From Lachnospiraceae bacterium (GTDB lineage Bacteria; Bacillota; Clostridia; Lachnospirales; Lachnospiraceae), in NCBI GenBank assembly GCA_029338735.1, contig JAQYAY010000057.1, positions 1 to 64,000 of the forward strand: 64,000 nucleotides of DNA, written 5' to 3'. How positions within the stretch are numbered: position 1 is the stretch's first letter; each line of letters starts with the position of its first letter. Under the pieces are notes generated by a model. It had not been told where the DNA came from. It saw only the letters and a program-made list of their open reading frames with translations, and did not search any database. Positions 16,023 to 25,393 of the stretch are shown here, piece by piece. Position numbers and translations under genes: made by a program.

Positions 16023-17561
16023 TTAGAACTCTTTCCTGTCTCTTATCTGCGGCCTGATACCGAACACAACCTCGAAGAACTGTCCTTTTTCCCTGAAATA
16101 TTCCTTCTCAAGATTGAGTGGCTGTTCCGATGCAACTGTGATATAGAGAGTATCATTTCTTAGCCGGATTGTCATGTCCTTGAATTTCTGCTTGTGGCTT
16201 GAATCAAGCGCATTGCAGATACGAAGTATAGCAAGCAGCTTCAGGAATACGACATAGTCCTCTTCTGACAGATCATCCTTCAGATCATCATAGGTGATCT
16301 CTTTTTCATGATTGTATCTGATCACAAGTGCGATCAGCTTTCTCTCTTCATGAGTGATTCCGAGGAACTCTGAGGACATTATGATTGTATATGAACTCTC
16401 AGGTGCAGATGAGAGGCTGATATATTTGCCACAGTCATGCAGGATTGCAACGACCCTTGTCAGAAGCCTGCATCTCTTTGTGAGTCCGCTCTTCTTTGCA
16501 ACCGCATCATAGATGGCAGCGCTTATCTTGTCCATCATTCTGATATGAGCCATATAGCTGCCGAAACGCTCTGCCGTGAAATAAGCTGCGCTTATGACAT
16601 CCTGATCAAAATCATGTGAGCTCTTTATCGTACCAGTATTGTACAGCATCTGAAGAGTGATTCCGTCATGAATGGATATGCCAGGATTGGATATCATCTT
16701 GCAGTCGGTCTGTGAAATCAGTGCCTGATACAGTAGCAGGAACGGAAGTACCATCTCATCCGGATCCTCAACTCCGAATTTCTCGAATGTATTTCTGAAA
16801 AAATTATCAGAACCTATATGCTTCAGGAAATCAACAGTCTTTTTCTTTTCAACTGCCTTATTGAATGCATCAGCCCTGACGTCAAAGAGTGAAAGAACAT
16901 TGCTGAAATTGTCATTAAGAAGTATCAGATACTCAGGCTTCCTGTCCTTCAGGTACATATTGAAAAATGTATCTGTCTCCTTGACGATCATCTCATAGAC
17001 CTGTTCCCTTGCATCTGCCTTCTGCGCAAGTGACAGGAGATTCTCCCTGACAGCTGAGGCACCGAACAGAATATGCTGTGTCGTCAGCAGCTTGCCGTCA
17101 CGGAACAGCGTGAGCTGTATTGATGACCCGCCTATATCTGCAAGAAGCGCCGATTTTCCGATCATATCCTGGAATACCGGAAGTGCTGCGAGAGCCTCAT
17201 AATTGTAGAAACGATGTTCGGAGTTCGTCATCATTTTTACAAAAAGACCGCATCTGAGTCTGATCTGATCAGCAAGGAGCAGAAAATTCGAAGCCTTGCC
17301 GACGGCATACCCCACATACGCCTGATAGAAATCGATCCTGTACTCATCAAGTGCCTGCTTCATGTCTGTCAGCGCATCAATGATCGTATTGATGGTCTCA
17401 TCAGATATCATACCGTTCCTATATATGTCATGCGCTACAGAAACAGGCTTTCTCAGGTCATCTAATACCCTGAGTTTCTTTTCTTTGCTCTTTACCTCAT
17501 ATATACGAAGCGACACCTCGTATGTGCCTATGTAGATAGAGCCATATGTCTTCACCTTCAT
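16023..17561 (-). CDS. ppx: exopolyphosphatase / Ppx-GppA phosphatase with HD domain
   Basis: This 512-residue protein has an actin-like Ppx/GppA fold in residues ~1-300 (DIGGSSIQLTLF is the phosphate-binding loop) and an HD domain in residues ~340-500 (AILHDCGKYISLS). It hydrolyses polyphosphate or pppGpp. The first loop reads GSIYIGTYEVSLRIYE, a variant of the usual DxGSNS motif, so nucleotide or substrate preference may differ. Start ATG at 17559-17561 follows AAGGG at 9-base spacing. It is directly followed by ppk. Confidence 0.88.
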   Translation of the reverse strand: MKVKTYGSIYIGTYEVSLRIYEVKSKEKKLRVLDDLRKPVSVAHDIYRNGMISDETINTIIDALTDMKQALDEYRIDFYQAYVGYAVGKASNFLLLADQIRLRCGLFVKMMTNSEHRFYNYEALAALPVFQDMIGKSALLADIGGSSIQLTLFRDGKLLTTQHILFGASAVRENLLSLAQKADAREQVYEMIVKETDTFFNMYLKDRKPEYLILLNDNFSNVLSLFDVRADAFNKAVEKKKTVDFLKHIGSDNFFRNTFEKFGVEDPDEMVLPFLLLYQALISQTDCKMISNPGISIHDGITLQMLYNTGTIKSSHDFDQDVISAAYFTAERFGSYMAHIRMMDKISAAIYDAVAKKSGLTKRCRLLTRVVAILHDCGKYISLSSAPESSYTIIMSSEFLGITHEERKLIALVIRYNHEKEITYDDLKDDLSEEDYVVFLKLLAILRICNALDSSHKQKFKDMTIRLRNDTLYITVASEQPLNLEKEYFREKGQFFEVVFGIRPQIRDRKEF

Positions 17562-17593
17562 AGTTCTTTTCCCTTACCTTTTATAATAAAAAA

Positions 17594-18727
17594 TCAATAG
17601 TTCCCTAAGATCTTCAGGTCCCCGGTCTCACAGGAGAGACCAACAAGAGCATTAATGACTCCTTCGTCCAGCAGATTACCCTCAAAATCGACGAAGAAGC
17701 GGTATTCCCACGGACTGCCCTTAAGTGGTCTCGACTCGATACGGCTCATGTTGATGCCATTGAATGCAAAGTGCGTGAGAATCTGGTACAGGCTTCCTTC
17801 TTCATTCGGAAGAGTAAAGCATATTGATATATTCTTCGCATCACGTCTGAATACCTTTTTGGCAGAGACAATGATGAATCTCGTCTCATTATCCTTGACG
17901 TCCTGAATTGCGCTCTTTATTACCTTGAGTCCGTACAGCTCGGCATTGATGCTTCCAGCAATTGCAGCCTCTGTACGGTCATTGTCTTCCTTTACCTTCT
18001 TGGCCGCAACCGCGGTATTTGCAACCCCAGTTGTCTCAACTCCGTCCATGTCATCTCTCAGAAACTTCGCGCACTGCATGAGTGCCTGAGGATGAGAATA
18101 GACATGCTTTATGGAGTCAATTGTCGCATCTTCAGTTCCGAGAAGAGCATGATCAATCTTTAGTATCTTTTCTCCAATTATAGCACAATCATATTCACTT
18201 AGCAGGTCGAGATTCTGGCTCACAGTACCAGCAGTCGAGTTCTCGATAGGAAGAACAGCGTAGTCAGCCTTCTTTTCTCTAAGAGCGTCCATGGCATCAC
18301 GCCAGGTGGCCACATGGAAGCAGTCAACATCTTTTCCGAAAAAATCATATGTCGCAGCCTGGCTGTATGCACCCTCAACGCCCTGATATACGACCTTGAT
18401 ACCGGTGTAGTTGAACGATCCGACACAGGTAAATCCAGTATCAGTCCTCATTCCTCTCTCAGCAAGCATCTGGTACTGCTTCTTTCTGCTGATCGACATG
18501 ATGAGTGAAAAGAACTCACGGATACCGATCTCCATAAACTCATCTTTGACACCATCGGTCAGATGAGTGATCTTCGCCTCTTCTCTCGCCTTGTCGAGTA
18601 CAGGTCTGTTGTGGGCGATCTTGTACTCAGCCACATCACAAGCCAGCCCGAGCCTTTTTTTAAATAGGTCGAGCAACTGGCTGTCAACATCGTCAATATT
18701 TTTGCGTATTTCTGTTAAGTCTTCCAT
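17594..18727 (-). CDS. pheA: bifunctional chorismate mutase / prephenate dehydratase
   Basis: This 377-residue enzyme converts chorismate to phenylpyruvate for phenylalanine synthesis. Residues ~1-90 are an AroQ chorismate mutase helix bundle (IRKNIDDVDSQLLDLF). Residues ~110-285 are prephenate dehydratase (YQGVEGAYSQAA; the STAGTVSQNLDLL region). Residues ~295-377 are an ACT domain with ESRP (in MSRIESRPLKG), the usual site of phenylalanine feedback inhibition. AAAGGA precedes the ATG. It lies 47 bases after polC and 32 bases before ppx. No T-box or attenuator fits in the short upstream gap. Confidence 0.97.
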   Translation of the reverse strand: MEDLTEIRKNIDDVDSQLLDLFKKRLGLACDVAEYKIAHNRPVLDKAREEAKITHLTDGVKDEFMEIGIREFFSLIMSISRKKQYQMLAERGMRTDTGFTCVGSFNYTGIKVVYQGVEGAYSQAATYDFFGKDVDCFHVATWRDAMDALREKKADYAVLPIENSTAGTVSQNLDLLSEYDCAIIGEKILKIDHALLGTEDATIDSIKHVYSHPQALMQCAKFLRDDMDGVETTGVANTAVAAKKVKEDNDRTEAAIAGSINAELYGLKVIKSAIQDVKDNETRFIIVSAKKVFRRDAKNISICFTLPNEEGSLYQILTHFAFNGINMSRIESRPLKGSPWEYRFFVDFEGNLLDEGVINALVGLSCETGDLKILGNY

Positions 18728-18774
18728 CCTGTTTCCTTTAAATGTTTGTAAAGTTTTGCAGCGACATAATGGTT

Positions 18775-21700
18775 TTAATTATCTATAAAGTCAAAGAACG
18801 ACAGCTGATTGCTCTCCGGCAGTCCCTCAAGCAGTCCCAGCTTCTTCATGGTCTCACAGATTGTCTGCGATACCTTGCCACGCTCCCTCATGTCATCAAT
18901 GGACAGGAACGGCTTGTCCTGTGCAGCGATAGCAAGCGACTCAGCAGCAGTATCACCCATTCCGTCAATTGATGAGAACGGCGGGAGCAGCTTGCCATCA
19001 ATGATCTGGAAGTACCTTGCATCCGATTTGTACAGATCCATCGGCAGAAATTCAAAGCCACGCGCGTACATCTCCTGTACGATACGCATATCCCTGTAGC
19101 TGCCTTTATCCTTTGCCGTGAGCTTCTCTCCGTTCTTCTCCTTGTCATCTATTTCCTGCAGATAGTGCTTCAGGACTTCCTCTCCCTGACACATTTTCTC
19201 GTACGAGAAATCTGTCGCTCTGATAGAGAAAAATGCTGCGTAATAGGCCAGAGGATAATACACCTTGAAGTATGCGACTCTCCAGGCCATCATATCATAT
19301 GCAGCCGCATGAGCCTTCGGGAACATGTACTTGATCTTCTCGCAGGAACCCTTGTACCAGTCAGGCACACCATGAGCTTCCATGTCCTTGACCCAGTCAT
19401 TCCATTCAGGGACCTGGTGCTTTGCGACCTTACCCTTACGGACACGCTCCATGATAGTGAAGCTCTCTTCCGGTTCAAGCCCTTTATTGATCAGGTAGAC
19501 CATGATATCGTCACGACAGCAGATACAGGTCGACAGATCTGCGGTTCCGCTCTTGATCAGATCCTGTGCATTTCCTAGCCATACATCTGTACCATGCGCC
19601 AGACCAGATATCCTGATCAGATCAGAGAAGTTCTTCGGCTTTGCTTCTTTAAGCATTTCCATGGCGAAGTCGGTACCGAACTCAGGAATACCAAGAGTTC
19701 CCATCTCGGTATTTTTCCACAGCTGGTCAGGAGTCAGGCCAAGAGCTGATGTATCCTTGAACAGGCTCATTACCTGCTTGTCATCAAGAGGAATCTTCGT
19801 CGCGTCGAGTCCGCTCAGATCCTCGAGCATTCTGATCATCGTAGGATCATCGTGACCCAGGATATCGAGCTTTAACAGGTTACCATCGATCTTATGATAA
19901 TCGAAGTGAGTTGTCACGATATCACTTGACATATCATTGGCCGGATGCTGTACCGGGGTAAATGTATCGATTTCCTCACCTACCGGAAGAACGACAATAC
20001 CACCCGGATGCTGTCCTGTTGTACGTCTCACTCCGACGCATCCCTGTACTATACGATCAACCTCACAGTGTCTCTTGCGGGTATTATGCTCATCACAGTA
20101 ATGCATGATGTATCCGTACGCAGTCTTGTCTGCGAGTGTTCCTATAGTACCGGCCTTGAATGTCTGTCCATCTCCGAAGATAACGGCCGTATATGCATGG
20201 GCCTTGGATTGATAATCACCCGAGAAATTCAGATCGATATCAGGCTCTTTATTACCTTTGAATCCAAGGAAAGTCTCAAACGGGATATCAAATCCCTGCT
20301 TCGTGAGCTCATGTCCGCAGACAGGGCATATCTTATCAGGCATATCACATCCCGAGTTCCCTGCAAAGGCTTTAACCTCTGGTGAATCAAAATCCACATA
20401 ATGACACTTCGGACAGAGATAGTGTGGAGGAAGCGGATTAACCTCTGTGATTCCAGCCATAGTAGCAACAAAGGATGAACCTACGGAACCACGGCTTCCT
20501 ACCAGATATCCGTCTTCTACAGACTTCCATACGAGTTTCTGGGCTATGATATACATTACCGCATATCCATTCGAAATAATCGAATTCAGCTCTCTCTCAA
20601 GCCTTGCTGATACCTGCTCCGGGAGATCAGGTCCATACATCTCATGTGCTCTTGTATAGCAGATCTTACGAAGAGTCTCATCTGAATTCTCGATCACAGG
20701 CGGGCATTTGTCAGGCCTTGTAGGCTTGATGACATCTACCATGTCAGCAATCTTATTAGGATTGTCGATTACGACCTCTCTTGCTTTCTTATCGCCCAGG
20801 TATGCGAATTCATGCAGCATCTCATCTGTCGTATGCAGGTACAGGGGTGGCTGGTGATCAGAACCCTTCATCTCTTTCTCAGACTGGATGATTCGTCTGT
20901 ATACCTCATCTTCAGGGTTCAGGAAATGTACATCGCAGGTAGCACATACCGGCTTGTCAAATTCCTCACCGAGGGCTACTATCCTTTTATTTATCTCATT
21001 CAGGCCTTCTTCTGAAGTGATACCACTCTTTTCATCATGAAGAAGGAACTCATTGTTTCCATTCGGCTGTATCTCAAGGTAATCATAGAACTGGACTATC
21101 CTCGAAATGATCTCCTGCTCTTTACCAAGCATGACAGCCTGATACAGCTCGCCTGCCTCACAGGCTGAGCCAATGATAAGGCCTTCCCTGTGCTTTATGA
21201 CTTCGCTCTTCGGCACTCTCGGATATCTCCTGTAGTATTTGAGATGTGAGAGTGATACGAGTCTGTACAGATTGATACGGCCTATGTCATTTTTTGCAAG
21301 AATGATACAGTGATTAGGCTTGGCCTTCATGATGGCCTCAGCGTCCATTTTACCTGCATCATTTAATTCCTTAAGGGTATGGATTCCCTTATCATTCAGT
21401 TTTCTGGACAGTTCGATAAAGATAAGCGCTGTACATTCAGCATCATCAACTGCTCTGTGATGATGACCCAAATGCACATTTAGAGCCTTGGCCACATTGT
21501 CAAGAGTCAGCTTGCCAATGCCCGGAATCAGGTATCTCGACATAGGCATCGTATCTGCAAAAGTGAAATCCCAGTCTATTCCCATGTCACGGGCCTTGTT
21601 GTGAATAAAGCTGCAGTCGAAATCGGCATTATGGGCGACAAGCACGCAGCCTTCACAGAATTTCTTGAACTTCGGAAGGATCACATCAATTCCAGGTGCA

Positions 21701-23235
21701 TCAGCTACCTGTGCATCAGTGATACTTGTGAGCTCTGTAATCCTGTATGGAATTGGTTTGTGCGGATTTACAAATTCTGAGAATCTCTCAAGGATCTGTC
21801 CATCTTTTACCTTGACTGCTCCTATCTCAATGATATCACATTTTTCGGCACTGAGACCTGTCGTCTCTATATCAAAGACTACAAAGGTATCATCTAGTGT
21901 CTGATCCTTTGCATTCGTGACAATAGTCTTCGTATCATCTACGAGATATATCTCGCATCCGTAGATGATCTTGAAGTCATCATGTCCCTTGACAGCTGCC
22001 GCCGCATCAGGGAATGACTGCACGACTCCATGATCTGTAATAGCAATAGCCTTGTGCCCCCAGCTGATAGCCTGCTTTATGATATCGGTGACATCACTGA
22101 CACCGTCCATATCGCTCATCTTGGTATGACAGTGGAGCTCTACTCTCTTATGGACTGCATTATCCATCCGCTTCACACGGAAGTCTTTGATCTGCATGAT
22201 TCCTCTGACCTGAGAGACTGATACCTCATGGTCAAATGAATCCTCAGCTGCACGTCCTTTTATCTTTACAAATGCTCCGTTCTTTACCCGTTCCTTGAGC
22301 ATGGCAAACTGCTCTTTTCCAAGGAACAGCTTGACCTTTATGGAATCAGTAAAATCAGTTACAGCAAAAGTATAGAGAATCTTGCCATTTCTTAATTCCC
22401 TGTCTTCTGCTTCAAATATCTGTCCATGAATCGTGACATCACCCAGTTCGCCGGTGATATCCCTTATATCAATCAGATCGTCATCAAAGTCCCTGCCGTA
22501 TATCATGTCAGGGTTCTTTGAACGTGTCAGATATACCTTCTTCTCAAATGGTTCCGGCTTGCCCTTGCCATCAGCTGGCTTCGTCTCTGCTGCAGGCTTT
22601 TTCGTCTCGGATGCTGGTTCTTTCTTTTCTTCAGAAGCAGTCTCAGCAGCTTTGGCAGCATTCTTTTCGATCTGCTCGACTTCTCTTCTGAGCCTCTCCT
22701 CCGTTTCAAGCTTCATCTCATCATGAGGCTTTGCTTCTGTATATTCAGTATCTATGATGAGCTTCATTCCAAGCCTGTCACATAGAATCCTGTCAAGAAC
22801 CCTTACGAGATCTTCGTCTGCTTCATGACATAGGAGTTCATCCTCAATCTTTATAGTGAGATGATCGCCATTGAACTCGAATCGGCTTCTCTCCAGTACC
22901 TGAAAAAGGACCGGTGAATACTTATGTATCTCCTCAAGAATGCTGTCCTTGTATTCATTAAACAGCTCTTCAGGAGAATAGTTTCCGGCAGACAGGTCGA
23001 ATGATTCTATGATATTGATTCTTACCGGCTTCTCATGAAAATATACATCCTTGATACGGTCTTCAAGCTTCCAGATCGTGCGCTTAGGAATGAGAGCCTG
23101 TGAATGCAGATATACCCTGAGGACGGAATGATCCTTCGTAGTGGACAGTTTGTCTATATCACAGCTCTGCAGCACAAAATTAGACTTATCATCACTCTTT
23201 AATTTTCCGAAGACATCAAAGAATTTCCGTCCCAT
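18775..23235 (-). CDS. polC: DNA polymerase III alpha subunit, PolC type
   Basis: This 1486-residue protein is the main replicative polymerase of low-GC Gram-positives. It has an N-terminal domain (to ~210) with a Glu/Lys/Ala-rich linker, an OB fold (~235-330), a PHP domain (ELHCHTKMSDMDG), an embedded 3'-5' proofreading exonuclease (FVVFDIETTGL), a zinc-finger region (CPKCHYVDF and CPVCGHEL) and the catalytic core (PDIDLNFSGDYQ). All domains look intact and length is typical. The start overlaps the end of ispG by 20 bases with AAGGA upstream. The ispG-polC neighbourhood is common in Clostridia. Confidence 0.99.
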   Translation of the reverse strand: MGRKFFDVFGKLKSDDKSNFVLQSCDIDKLSTTKDHSVLRVYLHSQALIPKRTIWKLEDRIKDVYFHEKPVRINIIESFDLSAGNYSPEELFNEYKDSILEEIHKYSPVLFQVLERSRFEFNGDHLTIKIEDELLCHEADEDLVRVLDRILCDRLGMKLIIDTEYTEAKPHDEMKLETEERLRREVEQIEKNAAKAAETASEEKKEPASETKKPAAETKPADGKGKPEPFEKKVYLTRSKNPDMIYGRDFDDDLIDIRDITGELGDVTIHGQIFEAEDRELRNGKILYTFAVTDFTDSIKVKLFLGKEQFAMLKERVKNGAFVKIKGRAAEDSFDHEVSVSQVRGIMQIKDFRVKRMDNAVHKRVELHCHTKMSDMDGVSDVTDIIKQAISWGHKAIAITDHGVVQSFPDAAAAVKGHDDFKIIYGCEIYLVDDTKTIVTNAKDQTLDDTFVVFDIETTGLSAEKCDIIEIGAVKVKDGQILERFSEFVNPHKPIPYRITELTSITDAQVADAPGIDVILPKFKKFCEGCVLVAHNADFDCSFIHNKARDMGIDWDFTFADTMPMSRYLIPGIGKLTLDNVAKALNVHLGHHHRAVDDAECTALIFIELSRKLNDKGIHTLKELNDAGKMDAEAIMKAKPNHCIILAKNDIGRINLYRLVSLSHLKYYRRYPRVPKSEVIKHREGLIIGSACEAGELYQAVMLGKEQEIISRIVQFYDYLEIQPNGNNEFLLHDEKSGITSEEGLNEINKRIVALGEEFDKPVCATCDVHFLNPEDEVYRRIIQSEKEMKGSDHQPPLYLHTTDEMLHEFAYLGDKKAREVVIDNPNKIADMVDVIKPTRPDKCPPVIENSDETLRKICYTRAHEMYGPDLPEQVSARLERELNSIISNGYAVMYIIAQKLVWKSVEDGYLVGSRGSVGSSFVATMAGITEVNPLPPHYLCPKCHYVDFDSPEVKAFAGNSGCDMPDKICPVCGHELTKQGFDIPFETFLGFKGNKEPDIDLNFSGDYQSKAHAYTAVIFGDGQTFKAGTIGTLADKTAYGYIMHYCDEHNTRKRHCEVDRIVQGCVGVRRTTGQHPGGIVVLPVGEEIDTFTPVQHPANDMSSDIVTTHFDYHKIDGNLLKLDILGHDDPTMIRMLEDLSGLDATKIPLDDKQVMSLFKDTSALGLTPDQLWKNTEMGTLGIPEFGTDFAMEMLKEAKPKNFSDLIRISGLAHGTDVWLGNAQDLIKSGTADLSTCICCRDDIMVYLINKGLEPEESFTIMERVRKGKVAKHQVPEWNDWVKDMEAHGVPDWYKGSCEKIKYMFPKAHAAAYDMMAWRVAYFKVYYPLAYYAAFFSIRATDFSYEKMCQGEEVLKHYLQEIDDKEKNGEKLTAKDKGSYRDMRIVQEMYARGFEFLPMDLYKSDARYFQIIDGKLLPPFSSIDGMGDTAAESLAIAAQDKPFLSIDDMRERGKVSQTICETMKKLGLLEGLPESNQLSFFDFIDN

Positions 23236-24289
23236 TTTCCATCCTTGTCAATTCATACTTCAATGCACCGAGAAGTTCATTCTCAGGCAGCTTTTTCACA
23301 ATCTCACCCTTTCGTATCAGAAGACCGACACCATCACCGCCGGCTATTCCAATATCAGCTTCTTTGGCTTCTCCCGGGCCATTTACCACACAGCCCATTA
23401 CTGCAATCTTGATATTCAGGTCATCGAACTCAGAAGCAACCTTTTCTACCTGTTCTGCCAGTCCTATCAGATCTATCTGAGTACGGCCACAGGTAGGACA
23501 TGATACTATCTCTATACCACCCTTGCGCAGTCCCAGAGTCTTCAGTATCTCTTTTGCCGCATATACTTCTTCTACAGGGTCTGCTGTAAGAGATACACGG
23601 ATAGTATCTCCTATCCCCTGAGAAAGTATCATGGCAAGACCTGCTGATGACTTGATGAGACCTCGTCTCAGAGTACCTGCTTCTGTGATTCCTACATGAA
23701 GCGGATGATCAGTCCTTGTAGAAATCAGCTCATGAGCCTTCACACAGGTCATGGCATCTGATGACTTGATAGAGATCACAAGATTCTCATAACCCATGTC
23801 CTCTATGATTGCAGCCTCTTTCAGAGCACTCTCCACAAGAGCTTCAGGAGTCACTCCGCCATATTTCTCCAGCAGATCCTTTTCAAGAGAACCGGAATTG
23901 ACACCAACCCTTATAGGAATATTGCGCTCTCTTGCAGCATCTACTACGGCCTTTACTCTATCCCTGCTTCCGATATTTCCAGGATTGATACGGATCTTGT
24001 CAGCACCGTTCTCTATTGCAGCAATGGCAAGCCTGTAATCGAAATGTATGTCAGCTACAAGCGGAATGTGTATCCTCTTCTTTATCTCTCTGATAGCCTT
24101 AGCAGCTTCCATTGTAGGTGCCGTACAGCGGATGATGTCACATCCTGCCTTCTCCAGCTCTAGTATCTGGGCGACAGTGGCATCTACATCCTCTGTCTTC
24201 GTATTAGTCATTGACTGTATGAGAACAGGGTTATCACCACCGATAACCCTGTCTCCTATACGTACTTCTTTTGTATGCATTCTGTTCAT
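23216..24289 (-). CDS. ispG: 4-hydroxy-3-methylbut-2-enyl diphosphate synthase (IspG/GcpE)
   Basis: This 357-residue iron-sulfur enzyme performs the penultimate step of the MEP isoprenoid pathway. It has a TIM-barrel domain (VLIQSMTNTKTEDVDATV; ADIHFDYRLAI) and a C-terminal 4Fe-4S domain with Cys in SCPTCGRTQID and MGCVVNGPGEA. Length is typical of the two-domain type. It lies with dxr, rseP, cdsA and uppS, so isoprenoid precursor synthesis and use are grouped. The ATG has no strong ribosome-binding site because a heptamer array precedes it. Confidence 0.97.
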   Translation of the reverse strand: MNRMHTKEVRIGDRVIGGDNPVLIQSMTNTKTEDVDATVAQILELEKAGCDIIRCTAPTMEAAKAIREIKKRIHIPLVADIHFDYRLAIAAIENGADKIRINPGNIGSRDRVKAVVDAARERNIPIRVGVNSGSLEKDLLEKYGGVTPEALVESALKEAAIIEDMGYENLVISIKSSDAMTCVKAHELISTRTDHPLHVGITEAGTLRRGLIKSSAGLAMILSQGIGDTIRVSLTADPVEEVYAAKEILKTLGLRKGGIEIVSCPTCGRTQIDLIGLAEQVEKVASEFDDLNIKIAVMGCVVNGPGEAKEADIGIAGGDGVGLLIRKGEIVKKLPENELLGALKYELTRMENGTEIL

Positions 24290-24301
24290 TGTATTTGTAT
24301 G

Positions 24302-24335
24302 CTCTCAACTCTCAACTCTTAACTATTAACTTTCT
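24302..24335. repeat. heptamer array at the rseP 3' end
   Basis: Units CTCTCAA, CTCTCAA, CTCTTAA and CTATTAA follow each other exactly (24302-24329), then CTTTC. Read on the coding strand the array encodes the last residues of RseP and contains its TGA stop (24312-24314). Confidence 0.85.
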
Positions 24336-25352
24336 TATATCATTACCCATTATCACTACCATCAGTATCATAAGCAGCACAAACCCGACCGCATTGATAT
24401 AGCCTTCGACCTTCTCCGGAATCTTCTTTCTGGTGATTCCCTCGATGATGAAAATAAGAAGACGTCCTCCGTCAAGTGCCGGGAATGGGAGCAGGTTCAT
24501 GACTCCGAGGTTAGCAGTCAGGAGTATCGTGATGTTGATCATATTCATCACAACATAGTAGGCACCATCTGCAAGTGACTTATTGTATGTGTCTCCTATG
24601 GTCTTGACTATTCCGACCGGTCCGGACATATCATTGATGCTTACGTGACCGAGGAACAGCTCCTTCAGGCTTTCAAGCACCACATATATCTGGTACTTGA
24701 TCTCATGGAAACTGTATGCAATGGTTCCGCCTGCTCCGGGATGCGTCCGCCCTGAAGCCCCTCGTACTCCTAGCAGATACCTCTCTGACTCTTTATCGTA
24801 CTTTGGCGTCAGCTTCGTCTCATATGTCTTTCCATCACGCTTATACTTTACATTATAGCTTTTTTTCTTATGAAAAAAAGTATAAATGCTTATCTCATTA
24901 TAGAAGTGGATCGGATAACCATTTATTGCAGTAATCTCGTCTCCAGCCTGTATTCCTGCGGCTTCTGCAGGATATCCAGGTGTCGTCTCGGCAACTGTCG
25001 GAGCATAATAACCGGCAGATCCTATCATGATAAGAGACAGAATAAATGCCAGGAGGAAATTGAAAAATGGTCCTGCAAAGACTATCAGGAACCTCTGCCA
25101 GAGAGGCTTGTGATTGAATGCTCTCTCATCGTCACTCTCTCCATCCTCGCCTTCCATGACACAGCTGCCGCCGAATGGAAGCAGCTTGAGACAGTACTTC
25201 GTCTCACCTTTTCCAAAAGATAATATTGTTGGTCCAAGACCCAGGGTGAATTCATTGACTCTTACACCGCATGCCTTGGCAACTGAGAAATGACCCAGTT
25301 CATGAAATATTATTATAAACCCGAATATCAGGATTGCTATTATTATATTCAT
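24312..25352 (-). CDS. rseP: site-2 protease RseP (M50 intramembrane metalloprotease)
   Basis: This 346-residue polytopic protein cleaves membrane-bound anti-sigma factors and remnant signal peptides. The zinc motif HELGH is at residues 17-21 in the first helix, a PDZ domain follows (~115-190, AAGIQAGDEITAINGYP), and NLLPFPALDGGRL supplies the third ligand. Four membrane segments are visible. The family N-terminus fixes the ATG at 25350-25352, yet there is no Shine-Dalgarno: the upstream bases are a heptamer array. Its C-terminal residues and stop codon lie in a second array. Position between dxr and ispG is common in Clostridia. Confidence 0.96.
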   Translation of the reverse strand: MNIIIAILIFGFIIIFHELGHFSVAKACGVRVNEFTLGLGPTILSFGKGETKYCLKLLPFGGSCVMEGEDGESDDERAFNHKPLWQRFLIVFAGPFFNFLLAFILSLIMIGSAGYYAPTVAETTPGYPAEAAGIQAGDEITAINGYPIHFYNEISIYTFFHKKKSYNVKYKRDGKTYETKLTPKYDKESERYLLGVRGASGRTHPGAGGTIAYSFHEIKYQIYVVLESLKELFLGHVSINDMSGPVGIVKTIGDTYNKSLADGAYYVVMNMINITILLTANLGVMNLLPFPALDGGRLLIFIIEGITRKKIPEKVEGYINAVGFVLLMILMVVIMGNDIRKLIVKS

Positions 25353-25354
25353 AG

Positions 25355-25393
25355 TTAGTTCAAAGTTATGAGTTATGAGTTCTGAGTTATCAG
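25355..25393. repeat. heptamer array between dxr and rseP
   Basis: On the plus strand TTAG is followed by TTCAAAG, TTATGAG, TTATGAG, TTCTGAG and TTATCAG (25359-25393). On the coding strand it encodes the last six residues of Dxr, supplies its TAA stop, and continues to within three bases of the rseP ATG. It is inverted relative to the array at the other end of rseP. Confidence 0.88.

Noticed and set aside
18728..18774. Possible T-box or attenuator for pheA
   Set aside because: The gap to polC is only 47 bases, with no hairpin, T-run or leader peptide.
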